Below are positions 1 to 7,901 of a DNA stretch of 64,000 nucleotides, piece after piece. The DNA lies in NCBI GenBank assembly GCA_963740525.1, contig CAVUEG010000001.1:62001-126000 (forward strand). The letters are read 5' to 3'. Position 1 is the first letter of the stretch. Every line of letters starts with the position of its first letter. The position numbers and the translations under genes are program-made. A model generated the notes under the pieces. The model was given only the letters and a program-made list of their open reading frames with translations. It made no database searches and was not told the DNA's origin. Source of the stretch: CAVUEG01 sp963740525. Its GTDB lineage: Bacteria; Actinomycetota; Actinomycetes; Propionibacteriales; Nocardioidaceae.

Positions 1-823
1 AGGCGTAGATCTCCTCCGTCGTCATCCCCTTGCCCAGCTTCTCGCCGAAGGTCCGGTTCCGCGAGAGCGGTGAGGAGCAGGTCGCGACCAGGTCACCGAG
101 CCCGGCCAGACCCATCAGCGTCAAGGGGTCCGCCCCGAGAGCCGTGGCCAGCCTGGCGGTCTCGGCGAGGCCGCGCGTGATCACCGAGGCCGTTGTGTTG
201 TCCCCGAAACCCAGACCGACGGCCATGCCCACGCTGAGGCCGACCACGTTCTTGTACGCACCACCGAGCTCGCAGCCGACGACGTCGGTGCTGGTGTAGG
301 GCCGGAAGGCCGGGCCGTGGCAGACGGCCTGGAGTCGCTTGGCGACCTCCTCGTCCTCACATGCGACCACACTCGCGGCCGGCTCCCGTCGCGCGATCTC
401 CATGGCGAGGTTCGGTCCGCTGACCACGGCGATCCGGTCCGGTCCGGCACCGGTGATCTCGGCGATGACCTCGCTCATCCGCTTCACGGTGCCGAGCTCG
501 ACGCCCTTCATCAGCGACACCAGGACGGCGCCGTCGGGGACGTAGTCCCGCCACTCGGCGAGGTTCTCGCGTAGGTTCTGCGACGGCACCGCGAGCACTA
601 CGAACTCGCTGTCCGCCAGCGCCCGCTCGGGGTCGTGGGTCGCCACGATCGACCGGGGAAGCTCGACCCCCGGCATGTAGTCGGTGTTCTCGCGCCGCTC
701 GTTGATGGTGGCGCAGACCTCCTCGCGCCGGGCCCACATGGTCACGTCGTTGCCCGCGTCGGCCAGCACCAGCGAGAACGCCGTGCCCCACGACCCGGCT
801 CCGAAGACCGTCACCTTGCTCAT
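1..823 (-). CDS. gpsA: NAD(P)-dependent glycerol-3-phosphate dehydrogenase, 3' end outside window
   Basis: Reduces dihydroxyacetone phosphate to sn-glycerol-3-phosphate, the backbone for membrane phospholipids; cytosolic. The first 274 residues are present and open to the window edge; the family is usually about 335 residues. Seen: the Rossmann motif GAGSWG at residues 8-13, MKG with Lys106, SGPN at 135-138, and GGAYKNVVG with the catalytic Lys191. The ATG at 823 overlaps the plsC stop (ATGA), so the two are translationally coupled. The next enzyme in the pathway, an acyltransferase, is therefore the gene just upstream, which fits a phospholipid operon. No frameshift seen. Confidence 0.95.
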   Translation of the reverse strand, partial: MSKVTVFGAGSWGTAFSLVLADAGNDVTMWARREEVCATINERRENTDYMPGVELPRSIVATHDPERALADSEFVVLAVPSQNLRENLAEWRDYVPDGAVLVSLMKGVELGTVKRMSEVIAEITGAGPDRIAVVSGPNLAMEIARREPAASVVACEDEEVAKRLQAVCHGPAFRPYTSTDVVGCELGGAYKNVVGLSVGMAVGLGFGDNTTASVITRGLAETARLATALGADPLTLMGLAGLGDLVATCSSPLSRNRTFGEKLGKGMTTEEIYA

Positions 824-1641
824 CTGCGCCTCCGCTTCGTCTTCGCGTGGGGGTTGCCGGTCTGGCTCACGCCCCGGGCCCTGGCGTCGAACCGCTCGGC
901 GGGAGCCTTCTCGCCGCGGATCTCCTCCAGCAGCGAGGTCAGGTCGTCCATGATCCGCGTCGTCGCGGCTCGCAGCACGTCGGCGGTCAGCGGCTGGCCG
1001 ACGTACTCGGAGAGGTCGACCGGGTCACCGGCCTTCATCGTGATCAGCCTCCGCGGGAACACGTGCACCCTCTTGGCGTAGGGCGCCAGGATGTCCTGCA
1101 CGCCCCACTGGGCGACGGGGATCACCGCACACCCCGTTGCGAGGGCGATCCGCGCGGCACCGGTCTTGCCCGTCATCGGCCAGAGGTCGGGCTCGCGGGT
1201 GATGGTGCCTTCCGGGTAGACCACCACGCACTCACCGCGCTGCACCGCCTCGACGGCGGCATCGAAGGACTGGGCTGCGTCGGCACTGAGCCGGGACACC
1301 GGGATCTGACCGGCGCTCCGCACGATCGCTCCGACAACGGGGAACTCGAAGACCTCGGCCTTGCCCAGGTAGCGCGGGAGCCTGCCGTGGTCGTAGAGCA
1401 TGTGCGCGAACGTGAGCGGGTCGAGATGCGAGAGGTGGTTTCCGACGATGACGCAGCCGCCGGTGGCCGGGATCTTCTCGCCGTCCAGCCAGCGTCGCCG
1501 CGTGATCGCCAGCAGGATCGGTTTGACGATCCCCACCGCAAGCGCCCATGCCCAGCCGCGTCGCTGGCTGAGCTTGCGTATCTTCGGCACCCAGAACACT
1601 CCCGTCACACCGTTCACCTGTCGAGCGCAAGCATGCCTCAT
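820..1641 (-). CDS. plsC: 1-acyl-sn-glycerol-3-phosphate acyltransferase (PlsC family)
   Basis: Membrane-associated acyltransferase making phosphatidic acid from lysophosphatidic acid. The H-x4-D catalytic motif is at residues 69-74 (NHLSHLD) and the substrate motif YPEGT follows later; residues 28-48 are hydrophobic. The 273-residue reading from the ATG at 1641 is slightly long. GTG codons at residues 12 and 15 are alternative starts and would leave a normal intergenic space to the divergent cofC gene. Its stop overlaps the gpsA start, so plsC-gpsA form an operon supplying and using glycerol-3-phosphate. Family assignment is firm; the exact acyl substrate is inferred. Confidence 0.88.
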   Translation of the reverse strand: MRHACARQVNGVTGVFWVPKIRKLSQRRGWAWALAVGIVKPILLAITRRRWLDGEKIPATGGCVIVGNHLSHLDPLTFAHMLYDHGRLPRYLGKAEVFEFPVVGAIVRSAGQIPVSRLSADAAQSFDAAVEAVQRGECVVVYPEGTITREPDLWPMTGKTGAARIALATGCAVIPVAQWGVQDILAPYAKRVHVFPRRLITMKAGDPVDLSEYVGQPLTADVLRAATTRIMDDLTSLLEEIRGEKAPAERFDARARGVSQTGNPHAKTKRRRR

Positions 1642-1678
1642 CGGCTCCCGGGATCGGCGGGCTGGCAGTATCTAGGCG

Positions 1679-2383
1679 ATGTCCTCCCCTTCCGCCGGCG
1701 CGTACACCGTCGTGATCCCGGTCAAGCCGCCGGCCGTGGGCAAGTCGCGGCTGCGCGGCGTGGAGGACGACGTACGCCGGGCGCTGGTGGTCGCGTTCGC
1801 CCTGGACACCGCGTCCGCGGCGCTGAGCGCGACGTCCGTGGGAAGCGTCCTGGCGGTCACCGACGACCACCTACTGGCGGCGCGACTGCGGGCACTCGGG
1901 TGCAGCGTGATCCCCGACGGGATCACGGCCCACCTCAACGGCACCCTCCGGCTCGCCGCGGCCGAGGCCGACCGTCGGACTCCCGGCGCGCCAGTCGCCG
2001 CGCTCTGCGGGGACCTTCCCTCTCTGCGCCCGGACGAGCTCGACCTCGCACTCGCAACGGCCGAACCATCCCGGCCCTCGTTCGTCACCGACCGTGCGGG
2101 GACAGGGACGGTGCTGCTGATGGCGCCGCACCCGGGTGCCTTCGACCCACACTTCGGGCACGCCTCACGGGCTGCCCATCTGGCCGCGGGAGCGCTCGAG
2201 CTGGCTGTCGTGGCACCCGGCCTGCGTCACGACGTCGACACCCACTCGGACCTGCTCGCGGCCGTAACCCGCGGGGTCGGCGAACACACGGCTCTTGTCC
2301 TGGCCTCGCGCGCCAGTGGCCGGTCGGTGGCCGAGTCACGAGCACCACAGACGCCGCAGGGCGGGTCATCCCCTGTGGGATGA
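1679..2383 (+). CDS. cofC: Phosphoenolpyruvate/2-phospholactate guanylyltransferase of F420 biosynthesis
   Basis: CofC/FbiD-family nucleotidyltransferase (234 residues). It activates phosphoenolpyruvate or 2-phospholactate with GTP, and FbiA then joins the product to Fo to build coenzyme F420. Seen: the N-terminal VIPVKPPAVGKSRL nucleotide-binding segment, the CGDLPSL loop (metal-binding Asp), and DRAGTGTVLL. A CAGTAT box ends 7 bases before the ATG with no Shine-Dalgarno, so the message is probably leaderless. The last 10 codons and the stop lie inside a perfect terminator hairpin, so the C-terminal tail (QTPQGGSSPVG) is shaped by the terminator. It is divergent from plsC and convergent with hup. 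Confidence 0.88.
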   Translation: MSSPSAGAYTVVIPVKPPAVGKSRLRGVEDDVRRALVVAFALDTASAALSATSVGSVLAVTDDHLLAARLRALGCSVIPDGITAHLNGTLRLAAAEADRRTPGAPVAALCGDLPSLRPDELDLALATAEPSRPSFVTDRAGTGTVLLMAPHPGAFDPHFGHASRAAHLAAGALELAVVAPGLRHDVDTHSDLLAAVTRGVGEHTALVLASRASGRSVAESRAPQTPQGGSSPVG

Positions 2384-2395
2384 CCCGCCCTGCGG
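2354..2395. terminator. Bidirectional hairpin terminator between cofC and hup
   Basis: Perfect 19-base inverted repeat (2354-2372 with 2377-2395) around a 4-base loop, CTGT. It sits between convergent cofC and hup and overlaps the final cofC codons. There is no long T-run on either side, as is common for actinobacterial terminators. It is symmetric and probably serves both genes. Confidence 0.85.
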
Positions 2396-2405
2396 CTTGG
2401 AGCGG

Positions 2406-3017
2406 TCAGGCGGTCTTCTTCGCCGCCGTCTTCTTCGCCGCCGTCTTCTTGGCGGGCGCCTTCTTCGCCGTGGTCTTCTTCGCGGGGGCCTTCTTGGCCG
2501 GCGCCTTCTTCGCCGCCGTCTTGGCGGGCGCCTTCTTGGCAGGAGCCTTCTTGGCAGGAGCCTTCTTCGCGGTGGTCTTCTTCGCAGGAGCCTTCTTGGC
2601 CGCTGCCTGGGCAGGTGCCTTCTTCGCCGGGGCCTTCGCCGCCGGCGCCTTCTTGGCAGGAGCCTTCTTCGTGGTCAGGCCAGGAGCCGCCTTGGCAGCG
2701 GCACCCTTGGCAGTCGCCAAAGTGAGCTTCGGCAGCTTCTTGGCGCCCGACACGACGTTCTTCAGGTCAGCACCCGCACTGAACTTGGGGATCGCCGTCT
2801 TCTTGGCCTTGATGCGCTCGCCCGTTCGCGGGTTCCGGACCCAACGTGCGTCGCGCACCCGCTTCTCGAACGAACCGAAACCCGTGATGGCGACCTTCTC
2901 GCCCTTCGCGACCTCGCGAGTGATGGTGTCCAGCACCGACTCGAGCGCATGCGCGGCTGCCTTGCGGTTGCCCTCATACCTGGCGGCGAGTGTGTCAATC
3001 AGCTGACTCTTGTTCAC
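2406..3017 (-). CDS. hup: HU family DNA-binding protein with lysine-rich C-terminal tail
   Basis: Nucleoid protein of the actinobacterial HupB/HupS type, 203 residues. Residues 1 to about 95 are the HU fold: MNKSQLIDTLA start, GFGSFEKRVR signature and RNPRTGE DNA-contact arm. The remaining half is a low-complexity tail of PAKKA, KKTTA and KKTAA repeats, like the H1-like tail of mycobacterial HupB, which binds DNA and compacts the nucleoid. The ATG at 3017 follows a GAAAGGGAAG ribosome site. The gene is followed by the hairpin shared with cofC. The tail's repeats are coding, not an independent DNA repeat. Confidence 0.96.
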   Translation of the reverse strand: MNKSQLIDTLAARYEGNRKAAAHALESVLDTITREVAKGEKVAITGFGSFEKRVRDARWVRNPRTGERIKAKKTAIPKFSAGADLKNVVSGAKKLPKLTLATAKGAAAKAAPGLTTKKAPAKKAPAAKAPAKKAPAQAAAKKAPAKKTTAKKAPAKKAPAKKAPAKTAAKKAPAKKAPAKKTTAKKAPAKKTAAKKTAAKKTA

Positions 3018-3178
3018 TGACTTCCCTTTCGTGAACCTCGGGTCGAGCCTGTGCTCGACGTATCCGTTCGCACGCTAGGCAATAGTTAGGTTCCTCACAA
3101 CGCCGCCACGCTCTTGCGGGCGTGCCAATTTGACACCCACGATTCGCACCCTCGCCTCGCGACGCTAGTTTTCCGTGC

Positions 3179-3874
3179 ATGCGAACGGACACGACTGACC
3201 GCGTGGAGACCTGGTGGGCCGACCTGTTCGGCTGCCCGAAATCCCAGCTCTGGCAAGGGATTCGGGTCGCACCCCACGTGCTGTTGGCGGGTTACGAAGG
3301 CACGTACGTCGCAGCACGGGGCGACGGCGCACACATCTCCCTGCCCGACGGTTTCAGGCCAACCGATGCCGAATCCCTTGCCGCACAAGGGATTGCGGAT
3401 CTTCTCTCACCGGATCTGTGGCGGCGCCTCGAATCGACGCGGACTGCTTCTGTGATCGGTCCGAGCGTGCACCACTACCTGGATGAGGATCCCGGACCGG
3501 GCCCCGAGGTTCGTACGCTCGACGCCTTCGAGGTCGCTCCTCTGGCCACGAGATCGACTGTCGAGGAGTGGCAGGAGAGCGGATTCGACGGGCACACAGG
3601 GGTCTCGTTCGCCGTGCTGAGCCCGGAAGGAACTTTGCTCGCCGCAGCGAACCTCACCGAGTTCGACGGCGTCGCCAGCGACGTCGGGGTCCTGGTGGCA
3701 CGAGACGCCCGAGGGCGAGGGCTCGGCTTCCGTGTGGCTCGCGCCGCCACGTCGTACGCCGTGCGCGAGCACGGGATCGCACGGTGGCGAGCCCGCACGG
3801 ACAACGGCGCGTCGCTCGGGATCGCCACCCGGCTCGGGTTCACGCCGTACTGCACGCAGCTGGCGGTGCGCTGA
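3179..3874 (+). CDS. GNAT family N-acetyltransferase
   Basis: 231 residues. The C-terminal half carries the acetyl-CoA fold: GVLVARDARGRGLGFRVARA is a variant of the Q/RxxGxG/A pyrophosphate loop, and ASLGIATRLGFTPY is the usual end of a GNAT domain. The N-terminal 100 residues are not recognised and may form a second, degenerate GNAT domain. TAGTTT at 3166-3171 lies 7 bases before the ATG with no ribosome site, so the transcript is likely leaderless. The end is 2 bases from the convergent leuD stop. Substrate unknown. Confidence 0.75.
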   Translation: MRTDTTDRVETWWADLFGCPKSQLWQGIRVAPHVLLAGYEGTYVAARGDGAHISLPDGFRPTDAESLAAQGIADLLSPDLWRRLESTRTASVIGPSVHHYLDEDPGPGPEVRTLDAFEVAPLATRSTVEEWQESGFDGHTGVSFAVLSPEGTLLAAANLTEFDGVASDVGVLVARDARGRGLGFRVARAATSYAVREHGIARWRARTDNGASLGIATRLGFTPYCTQLAVR

Positions 3875-3876
3875 GG

Positions 3877-4476
3877 TCAGGCGGTCGTCGGCTTGAAGGA
3901 CGCGCGGCTCGACTCGAACGTCGCAATGTCGTCGGAGTGGGAGAGCGTGATGTCCACGTCGTCGAGCCCCTCGAGCAGGCGCCAGCGCGTGTAGTCGTCG
4001 ATCTCGAAGGGCGCCTCGATCGCGTCGGGGCCCTCGCCCGCCCGCACCCTGCGGTCTGCGAGGTCGACGGTGACGGTCGCCCCCGGATGCGCGTCGAGGT
4101 GGTCCCAGAGCGCCTGCACGACCGACTCGTCCACCTGCGCGGCCACGAGTCCGGCCTTGCCGGAGTTCCCGCGGAAGATGTCGGCGAAGCGCGACGAGAT
4201 GACCGCGCGGAAGCCGAAGTTCTGAAGTGCCCAGACCGCGTGCTCGCGCGACGAGCCGGTGCCGAAGTCCGGGCCTGCGACCAGCACCGAGGCCTTCGCG
4301 TACTCCGGATTGTTGAGCACGAAGTCGGGGTCGTTGCGCCACGCAGCGAAGAGGCCGTCCTCGAACCCGGTGCGCGTCACCCGCTTGAGGTAGACGGCGG
4401 GGATGATCTGGTCGGTGTCGACGTTGCTGCGACGCAGGGGCATGGCCACGCCGGTGTGGCTCGTGAAGGCTTCCAT
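3877..4476 (-). CDS. leuD: 3-isopropylmalate dehydratase small subunit
   Basis: Small subunit of the isopropylmalate isomerase (199 residues), with LeuC. It isomerises 2- to 3-isopropylmalate for leucine, and by the same chemistry citramalate for isoleucine. Seen: PLRRSNVDTDQIIPA near the N-terminus, and GPDFGTGSSREHAVWAL, the swivel-domain loop that selects substrate. Its ATG is 1 base after the leuC stop, so leuCD is one translation-coupled operon. The citramalate synthase in this window makes dual use in Leu and Ile synthesis likely. Confidence 0.97.
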   Translation of the reverse strand: MEAFTSHTGVAMPLRRSNVDTDQIIPAVYLKRVTRTGFEDGLFAAWRNDPDFVLNNPEYAKASVLVAGPDFGTGSSREHAVWALQNFGFRAVISSRFADIFRGNSGKAGLVAAQVDESVVQALWDHLDAHPGATVTVDLADRRVRAGEGPDAIEAPFEIDDYTRWRLLEGLDDVDITLSHSDDIATFESSRASFKPTTA

Positions 4477-4477
4477 G

Positions 4478-5908
4478 TCAGGCCTCCTGGCCGGTGAGAG
4501 CGGGCAGGTCCGAGGGTGAGGACAAGGTGCCCGTCACCGCGGTGGCCGCCGCGACGAGCGGTGACACCAAGTGCGTGCGACCGCCCTTGCCCTGACGTCC
4601 CTCGAAGTTCCGGTTGGAGGTGGACGCGCTGCGCTCACCCGGCGTGAGCTGGTCGGGGTTCATCCCCAGGCACATGGAGCACCCGGCGCCACGCCACTCC
4701 CCGCCGGCCTCCTTGAAGACCACGTCGAGTCCCTCTTGCTCGGCCTGGAGCCGCACGCGGACCGAGCCGGGAACGACCAGCAGCCTGGTGTCCGGCGCGA
4801 CGGTGCGCCCCTTGATCACCTCGGCCGCGGCACGCAGGTCCTCGATCCGGCCGTTGGTGCACGAGCCGACGAAGACGGTGTCCACCTTGATCTCACGCAT
4901 CGGTGTGCCGGCGGTGAGGCCCATGTACTCGAGTGCCTTCTCGGCGGCCACCCGGTCGCCCCCGTCGGCCAGCTCCGCCGGGTCGGGCACGCTGCCCCCC
5001 AACGGAACGCCCTGACCCGGGTTGGTGCCCCATGTGACGAACGGCGTCATCACGGATGCATCGAGCACGATCTCCTTGTCGAAGGCCGCGTCCTCGTCGG
5101 TGACCAGCGTGCGCCAGTGCTCGACCGCGGCGGCCCACTCATCGCCCTTGGGCGCCTCGGGCCGTCCCTCGATGTAGTCGAACGTCGTCTGGTCCGGCGC
5201 GATCAGCCCGGCCTTGGCACCCCACTCGATGCTCATGTTGCAGATCGTCATCCGTGCCTCCATCGAGAGCTCCTCGATGGCGGGCCCGCGGTACTCCACG
5301 ATGTAGCCCTGCCCCCCGCCGGTGCCGGTGTGCGCGATCAGCGTGAGGACCAGATCCTTGGCGGTCACTCCGTCGGGCAGCGAGCCCTCGACGGTGACCG
5401 CCATCATCTTGGGGCGGGCCTGCATCAGGGTCTGGGTCGCGAGCACGTGCTCGACCTCGCTGGTGCCGATCCCGAAGGCGATCGCGCCGAACGCGCCATG
5501 GGTCGAGGTGTGCGAGTCACCACACACGATGGTCATCCCTGGCTGGGTGAGCCCGAGTTGCGGGCCGACCACGTGCACGATCCCCTGCTCGACATCGCCG
5601 AGCGGGTGCAGCCGGACCCCGAACTCGGCGCAGTTGCGTCGCAGCGTCTCGACCTGGGTGCGCGAGACCGGGTCGGCGATCGGCTTGTCGATGTCGAGGG
5701 TCGGGACGTTGTGGTCCTCGGTTGCGAGCGTCAGGTCGGGGCGTCGTACGGCGCGCCCGGCCAGGCGAAGCCCTTCGAACGCCTGGGGCGAGGTGACCTC
5801 GTGGATCAGGTGGAGGTCGATGTAGAGCAGGTCGGGCTCGCCCGCGCTCACATCGGGGCTCCGCACGACGTGCTCGTCCCACACCTTCTCGGCCAGCGTC
5901 CTGCCCAT
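4478..5908 (-). CDS. leuC: 3-isopropylmalate dehydratase large subunit
   Basis: Aconitase-family [4Fe-4S] subunit, 476 residues, full length. The three cluster-binding cysteines are visible as C350 (GSCTNGR), C410 and C413 (CSMCLGMNPD), with GDSHTSTHGAFG near residue 130. The reading frame runs open far upstream to 6652, but homology begins at MGRTLAEKVW. The ATG at 5908 has GGAG 5 bases before it, whereas GTG codons at 5911 and 5923 lack one. leuC is divergent from an IclR gene across 87 bases, the standard arrangement for NdgR/LtbR control. Confidence 0.96.
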   Translation of the reverse strand: MGRTLAEKVWDEHVVRSPDVSAGEPDLLYIDLHLIHEVTSPQAFEGLRLAGRAVRRPDLTLATEDHNVPTLDIDKPIADPVSRTQVETLRRNCAEFGVRLHPLGDVEQGIVHVVGPQLGLTQPGMTIVCGDSHTSTHGAFGAIAFGIGTSEVEHVLATQTLMQARPKMMAVTVEGSLPDGVTAKDLVLTLIAHTGTGGGQGYIVEYRGPAIEELSMEARMTICNMSIEWGAKAGLIAPDQTTFDYIEGRPEAPKGDEWAAAVEHWRTLVTDEDAAFDKEIVLDASVMTPFVTWGTNPGQGVPLGGSVPDPAELADGGDRVAAEKALEYMGLTAGTPMREIKVDTVFVGSCTNGRIEDLRAAAEVIKGRTVAPDTRLLVVPGSVRVRLQAEQEGLDVVFKEAGGEWRGAGCSMCLGMNPDQLTPGERSASTSNRNFEGRQGKGGRTHLVSPLVAAATAVTGTLSSPSDLPALTGQEA

Positions 5909-5939
5909 CACGACTCCATTCACCGCGCCCTGCGCGTCA

Positions 5940-5995
5940 CGTTCTGTTCTACATCCTGCCTTGCATCTTACGATGCGAGACGGCAGTATTGGATT
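5940..5995. promoter_or_regulatory. leuC-IclR divergent promoter with inverted repeat
   Basis: Intergenic control region. A GCATC-TTAC-GATGC inverted repeat (5963-5976) lies midway. On the + strand TTGCAT (5961-5966) and CAGTAT (5984-5989) are 17 bases apart and end 6 bases before the IclR ATG, giving a leaderless promoter. The repeat would then overlap its -35 region. On the - strand TAGAAC is a candidate -10 for leuC. A role as NdgR operator is inferred from position. Confidence 0.55.
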
Positions 5996-6718
5996 ATGGA
6001 CAACACTAGCGGAGTCGGGGTGCTCGACAAAGCCGCCCTCGTGCTCGCCGCCCTCGAGGCGGGACCCGCCACTCTCGCCGGCCTCGTCGCCGGGACCGGA
6101 CTGGCCCGGCCCACCGCCCACCGCCTGGCGGTCGCTCTCGAGCACCACCGTCTCGTCGCCCGCGACCTGCAGGGTCGCTTCGTCCTCGGCCCGCGGCTCG
6201 CCGAGCTCTCGGCGGCCGCGGGAGAGGACCGGCTGCTCGCCTCCGCGGGTCCGGTCCTGGCCCGCCTGCGCGACATCACCGGCGAGTCCGCCCAGCTGTG
6301 GCGCCGCCAAGGCGAGTACCGCGTCTGCGTGGCCGCTGCGGAACGCCCCTCCGGCCTGCGGGACACGATCCCGGTGGGGTCGCAGCTGACCATGCGGGCC
6401 GGTTCCGCGGCCCAGGTGCTGCTCGCCTGGGAGGACCCGGAGCGGATGCACCGCGGCCTGCAGAACGCCGCCTACTCCGCCACCGCGCTGGCCGGCATCC
6501 GGCGACGCGGCTGGGCGCAGTCGATCGGCGAACGCGAGCAGGGCGTGGCCTCCGTCTCCGCGCCCGTGCGCTCCCCCTCCGGCAAGATCATCGCCGCGGT
6601 CTCGGTCTCGGGCCCGCTGGAGCGGCTCTCCCGGCAGCCGGGGCGGATGCATGCGCCCGCCGTGCTCGCGGCCGCGGAAAGGCTCTCCGAGTCACTGCGG
6701 CGCGCCGCCGCCGAGTAG
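5996..6718 (+). CDS. ndgR: IclR family regulator, NdgR/LtbR type
   Basis: 240-residue regulator with an N-terminal winged helix (about residues 8-70; LARPTAHRLAVALEHHRLV is the recognition region) and a C-terminal IclR effector domain ending around GVASVSAPVRSPSGKIIAAV. Orthologues divergent from leuCD in Streptomyces and Corynebacterium control leucine biosynthesis and other amino acid genes; that role is carried over by gene position and similarity. The upstream-open frame reaches back to 4571, but that part is antisense to leuC. The promoter suggests a leaderless message. Confidence 0.9.
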   Translation: MDNTSGVGVLDKAALVLAALEAGPATLAGLVAGTGLARPTAHRLAVALEHHRLVARDLQGRFVLGPRLAELSAAAGEDRLLASAGPVLARLRDITGESAQLWRRQGEYRVCVAAAERPSGLRDTIPVGSQLTMRAGSAAQVLLAWEDPERMHRGLQNAAYSATALAGIRRRGWAQSIGEREQGVASVSAPVRSPSGKIIAAVSVSGPLERLSRQPGRMHAPAVLAAAERLSESLRRAAAE

Positions 6719-6757
6719 CCCAGCCGAGTAGCCCAGCCGAGTAGCCCAGCCGAGTAG
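6710..6757 (+). repeat. 13-base tandem repeat over the ndgR stop codon
   Basis: Unit GCCGAGTAGCCCA repeated 3.7 times (6710-6722, 6723-6735, 6736-6748, partial to 6757). The first copy contains the ndgR stop. Since 13 is not a multiple of 3, the TAGs at 6716, 6729, 6742 and 6755 cover all three forward frames. It probably arose by slippage. Confidence 0.9.
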
Positions 6758-6767
6758 TCGGCCGCGC

Positions 6768-7748
6768 CTAGTCTTCGGCCGGGTCGTCGGTCGGGTCGAG
6801 GAACACGTGCTTGACGTCCGGGTGGGCTTCTCGCACCCGGCGCTCGACCTCCTCCGCATGACTCTCGAGCTCATCCACGGTGGCCGTGTCGTCGAGGTCG
6901 ACGCGGGCTGCCACCAGCACCTCGTCGGGCGCCAGGCGCATCGTCAGCATCTCCACGATGCTGTCGATCCCGGGTGACTCGGCGATGGTCTGCCGGATCG
7001 ACCGCTGGACATCGGCCGGCAGCGCCTCGCCGATCAGCGCCCGCTTGTTCTGCAGGCCGAGGGCGTAGGCCGTCGCGATCAGCAGCAGTCCGATCAGGAT
7101 CGAGGCCGAGCCGTCCCAGAACCCCTGCCCGGTGAAGTGATGCAGGGTCACTCCCCCGGCTGCCAGCACGATGCCGATCAGCGCGGCGCTGTCCTCGAAG
7201 GCGACGGTCTTGACCGTCGGGTCCGCGGACAGCCTGAGGTGCTCGAAGAAACCGCGCTGCTCCTCCCCCGCCTCGCGCTTGAGCTGCCGCAGCGCCTTGA
7301 GCCACGAGGTCCCCTCGAAGAGGAACGCCAGGGCCAGGACGACGTACACGATCAGGAGCGAGCCCAGGTCCTCCGGGTTCACCACGGACCGGACGCCCTC
7401 GTAGATCGAGTACCCCGCGCCGAGGACGAAGATCCCGACCGCGGCCAGGAGGGACCAGAAGTACCGCTCCATGCCGTAGCCGAACGGGTGCTGTGCGTCG
7501 GCCGGTTTCTGGCTCCGCTTGAGAGCCGCCAGGAGGAAGACCTGGTTGAGCGTGTCGGCGAACGAGTGGGCCGCCTCCGCCATCATGGCCGTGGAGCCGG
7601 ACACCATCCCGCCGACCAGCTTGGCCACCGCGATCGCGAGGTTGGCGCCTCCCGCGAGGAGCACGGTGCCGAGCGTCTCGTCGTCCCCGGAGCCTTCATC
7701 GCTCGCGGACGTGGGGCGGCCACCGGCCTCGTCTTCGCGTGTCGTCAT
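6768..7748 (-). CDS. Cation diffusion facilitator (CDF) family metal transporter
   Basis: 326-residue inner-membrane divalent metal/proton antiporter. Six membrane segments span roughly residues 26-240. Metal-site motifs seen are AEAAHSFADT in TM2 (HxxxD) and AFEDSAALIG in TM5, where Glu-Asp replaces the usual HxxxD. HPFGYG marks the loop after TM2. The C-terminal cytosolic domain (about 245-326) has the ferredoxin-like CDF fold and an acidic end. The variant TM5 site may change metal preference; the metal cannot be told from sequence alone. It converges on ndgR, with the 13-base repeat between. Confidence 0.88.
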   Translation of the reverse strand: MTTREDEAGGRPTSASDEGSGDDETLGTVLLAGGANLAIAVAKLVGGMVSGSTAMMAEAAHSFADTLNQVFLLAALKRSQKPADAQHPFGYGMERYFWSLLAAVGIFVLGAGYSIYEGVRSVVNPEDLGSLLIVYVVLALAFLFEGTSWLKALRQLKREAGEEQRGFFEHLRLSADPTVKTVAFEDSAALIGIVLAAGGVTLHHFTGQGFWDGSASILIGLLLIATAYALGLQNKRALIGEALPADVQRSIRQTIAESPGIDSIVEMLTMRLAPDEVLVAARVDLDDTATVDELESHAEEVERRVREAHPDVKHVFLDPTDDPAED

Positions 7749-7901
7749 CGGGCCAGCCTGTCAGGTGGCCTGAACTTCGCCGTGTGTGCGTGCCGCCGGC
7801 TGCGCCAGATACGTTGACCGCGTTCAGCAAGCGATAAGCCTCGCAGTGGCGCCGGGTCCGTATCCCAATCCCGATCCCGCGAGATCGAGTTCGGAGGAAT
7901 C

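Noticed and set aside
2406..2700. Tandem repeat element in the hup 3' half
   Set aside because: Fully explained by the coding of Lys/Ala/Pro repeats in the HU tail.
847..3006. Long open frames antisense to real genes (for example 847-3006 + strand, 4571-6718 + strand upstream part, 36272-38698 + strand)
   Set aside because: High-GC shadow frames: they lie opposite genes with clear protein similarity and show no recognisable domains of their own.
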